Assembly: GCF_900240995.1 (NCBI RefSeq)
Contig: NZ_LT965959.1
Span: forward strand, 153,019 to 217,018
DNA: 64,000 nucleotides
Direction: 5' to 3'
Origin: Bacillus sp. Marseille-P3661
Lineage (GTDB): Bacteria > Bacillota > Bacilli > Bacillales > Bacillaceae_J
The position numbers and the translations under genes were made by a program. Shown here piece by piece: positions 63,396 through 64,000 of the stretch. Positions within the stretch are counted from its first letter, which is position 1. Each line of letters begins with the position of its first letter. The notes beneath the pieces are model-generated. The model ran no database searches. It worked only from the letters and a program-made list of their open reading frames with translations, and was not told the origin of the DNA.

Positions 63396-63652
63396 CAATT
63401 TAAAACAACGCAAAGTTTATCGTAGCATTTGCATTAAAGATAAGGGTGACCATTTGATTATTTTGATACTAAAATGAAAAGGCTGATAGTTCATTGTTGC
63501 AGAAAGGTTATATTCTATAATTTTTTGGATTGAAGAAAATGCGGATGTGAAATGTTATTGTATTATTTAATGAAATACAAATACTTATTTCTTCTATTCA
63601 TAAAAGGTTGCAAAGAACATCATTCTTGTATTTTAAAAGTTGAGTATTTTTG

Positions 63653-63681
63653 TTGACTTTATAAATTAACGATGGTATATT
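63653..63681 (+). promoter_or_regulatory. rrn promoter P1
   Basis: TTGACT (63653-63658) and TATATT (63676-63681) with a 17-base spacer, about 240 bases before the 16S rRNA. Confidence 0.85.
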
Positions 63682-63737
63682 AGAAAACGTTCTGTTGAAA
63701 GTATTAAAACTAGTCAAAAAAACATAAAACAAAAGTG

Positions 63738-63766
63738 TTGACTTCCGCGAAACAGAATGATAATAT
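63738..63766 (+). promoter_or_regulatory. rrn promoter P2
   Basis: TTGACT (63738-63743) and TAATAT (63761-63766) with a 17-base spacer, 85 bases after P1. Tandem promoters are usual for Bacillales rrn operons. Confidence 0.88.
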
Positions 63767-63821
63767 AGTGAATGTCGCTAACGTGACTTATTCACGAAGA
63801 ATAGTAATTGTTTTAATTATA

Positions 63822-63836
63822 TGCTCTTTGAAAACT
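63822..63836 (+). promoter_or_regulatory. rrn boxA antitermination element
   Basis: tgctctttgaaaact matches the boxA sequence of Bacillus rrn leaders, which binds NusB/NusE and protects the rRNA transcript from Rho. Confidence 0.8.
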
Positions 63837-63916
63837 AAACAAAATGTCAAGCGTGCAAAACAAGTTGAACTACGTTCAACAACCAAGTCAGTATATTAGT
63901 TTGAGCAATCAAACCC

Positions 63917-64000
63917 TTTTCGGAGAGTTTGATCCTGGCTCAGGACGAACGCTGGCGGCGTGCCTAATACATGCAAGTCGAGCGGATGACGAGGAGCTTG
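63917..64000 (+). rRNA. 16S rRNA, 5' end (continues beyond window)
   Basis: The universal start gagagtttgatcctggctca (63923-63942) and the conserved block cctaatacatgcaagtcgag are present. The 5' end is placed by analogy with B. subtilis, with a few bases of uncertainty. The sequence stops in the first variable region. Confidence 0.97.

Noticed and set aside
63767-63916. tRNA gene before the 16S rRNA
   Set aside because: No cloverleaf or ggttcgaatc-type T-arm is visible; the stretch is a typical rrn leader with boxA.
1-64000. CRISPR array
   Set aside because: No set of regularly spaced identical repeats was seen; the repeats found are single palindromes or two-copy motifs.

Overview
The window is A+T-rich chromosomal DNA from an endospore-forming Gram-positive bacterium of the Bacillales. 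It is probably a Planococcaceae/Bacillaceae relative (Lysinibacillus- or Psychrobacillus-like), but the genus cannot be fixed from these bases. The support is strong Shine-Dalgarno sites with frequent TTG/GTG starts, sigma-A promoters, a YheC/YheD-type ATP-grasp protein, Fur and PurR boxes, two guanine riboswitches, and a guaA-pbuG-rrn order ending in the 5' end of a 16S rRNA gene.

Region 1 (1-11.9 kb) is a defence island. It holds the 3' end of hsdS and an intact hsdR (type I restriction), then a type II Thoeris pair (membrane-anchored macro-domain ThsA and TIR-domain ThsB) with a small zinc-ribbon gene. Next come an unrecognised 328-aa protein translationally coupled to a RecQ-like helicase carrying a C-terminal nuclease-like domain, a small gene remnant, and an 804-aa AAA_13/RloC-like ATPase with a CxxC zinc-hook motif. 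The island ends in a block of inverted repeats near 11.7-11.9 kb.

Region 2 (12-17 kb) has a TetR regulator divergent from an MmpL/YdfJ-type exporter, and a protein with two tandem copies of an unrecognised Trp/Arg-rich repeat.

Region 3 (17.2-37 kb) is catabolic. A molybdenum hydroxylase operon (MobA-like transferase, Mo, 2Fe-2S and FAD subunits, and an XdhC split into two genes) is followed by a convergent regulator. Divergent from that regulator is a long operon: creatininase-family amidohydrolase, TRAP transporter, two M20 amidohydrolases (one N-carbamoyl-amino-acid/allantoate type), CapA-like protein, MFS transporter, aspartate dehydrogenase and aspartase. An allantoinase/dihydropyrimidinase-type cyclic amidohydrolase follows. 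Together they look like a pathway that opens a cyclic ureide or amide, removes the carbamoyl group and feeds aspartate into central metabolism.

Region 4 (37.7-46 kb) has a five-gene NikABCDE/Opp-type ABC importer under a strong promoter overlapped by a Fur box, so iron or a metallophore is a better guess than nickel or peptides. It is followed by a MATE exporter, a palindromic REP-like element, an ATP-grasp protein and a small secreted or spore-type protein that appears frameshifted at its 5' end.

Region 5 (46-54.7 kb) is a LysR-controlled 2-oxo/2-hydroxy acid pathway: ThDP-dependent decarboxylase-like enzyme, aldehyde dehydrogenase, PanE-like dehydrogenase and a second TRAP transporter. A duplicated promoter sequence suggests the two halves share one regulator.

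Region 6 (55-64 kb) has a MoxR-DUF58-transglutaminase operon, then guaA and pbuG. Each of these two is preceded by a PurR box pair with identical spacing and a guanine riboswitch. A degenerate Bacillales intergenic repeat and an rrn operon leader with two promoters and boxA follow.
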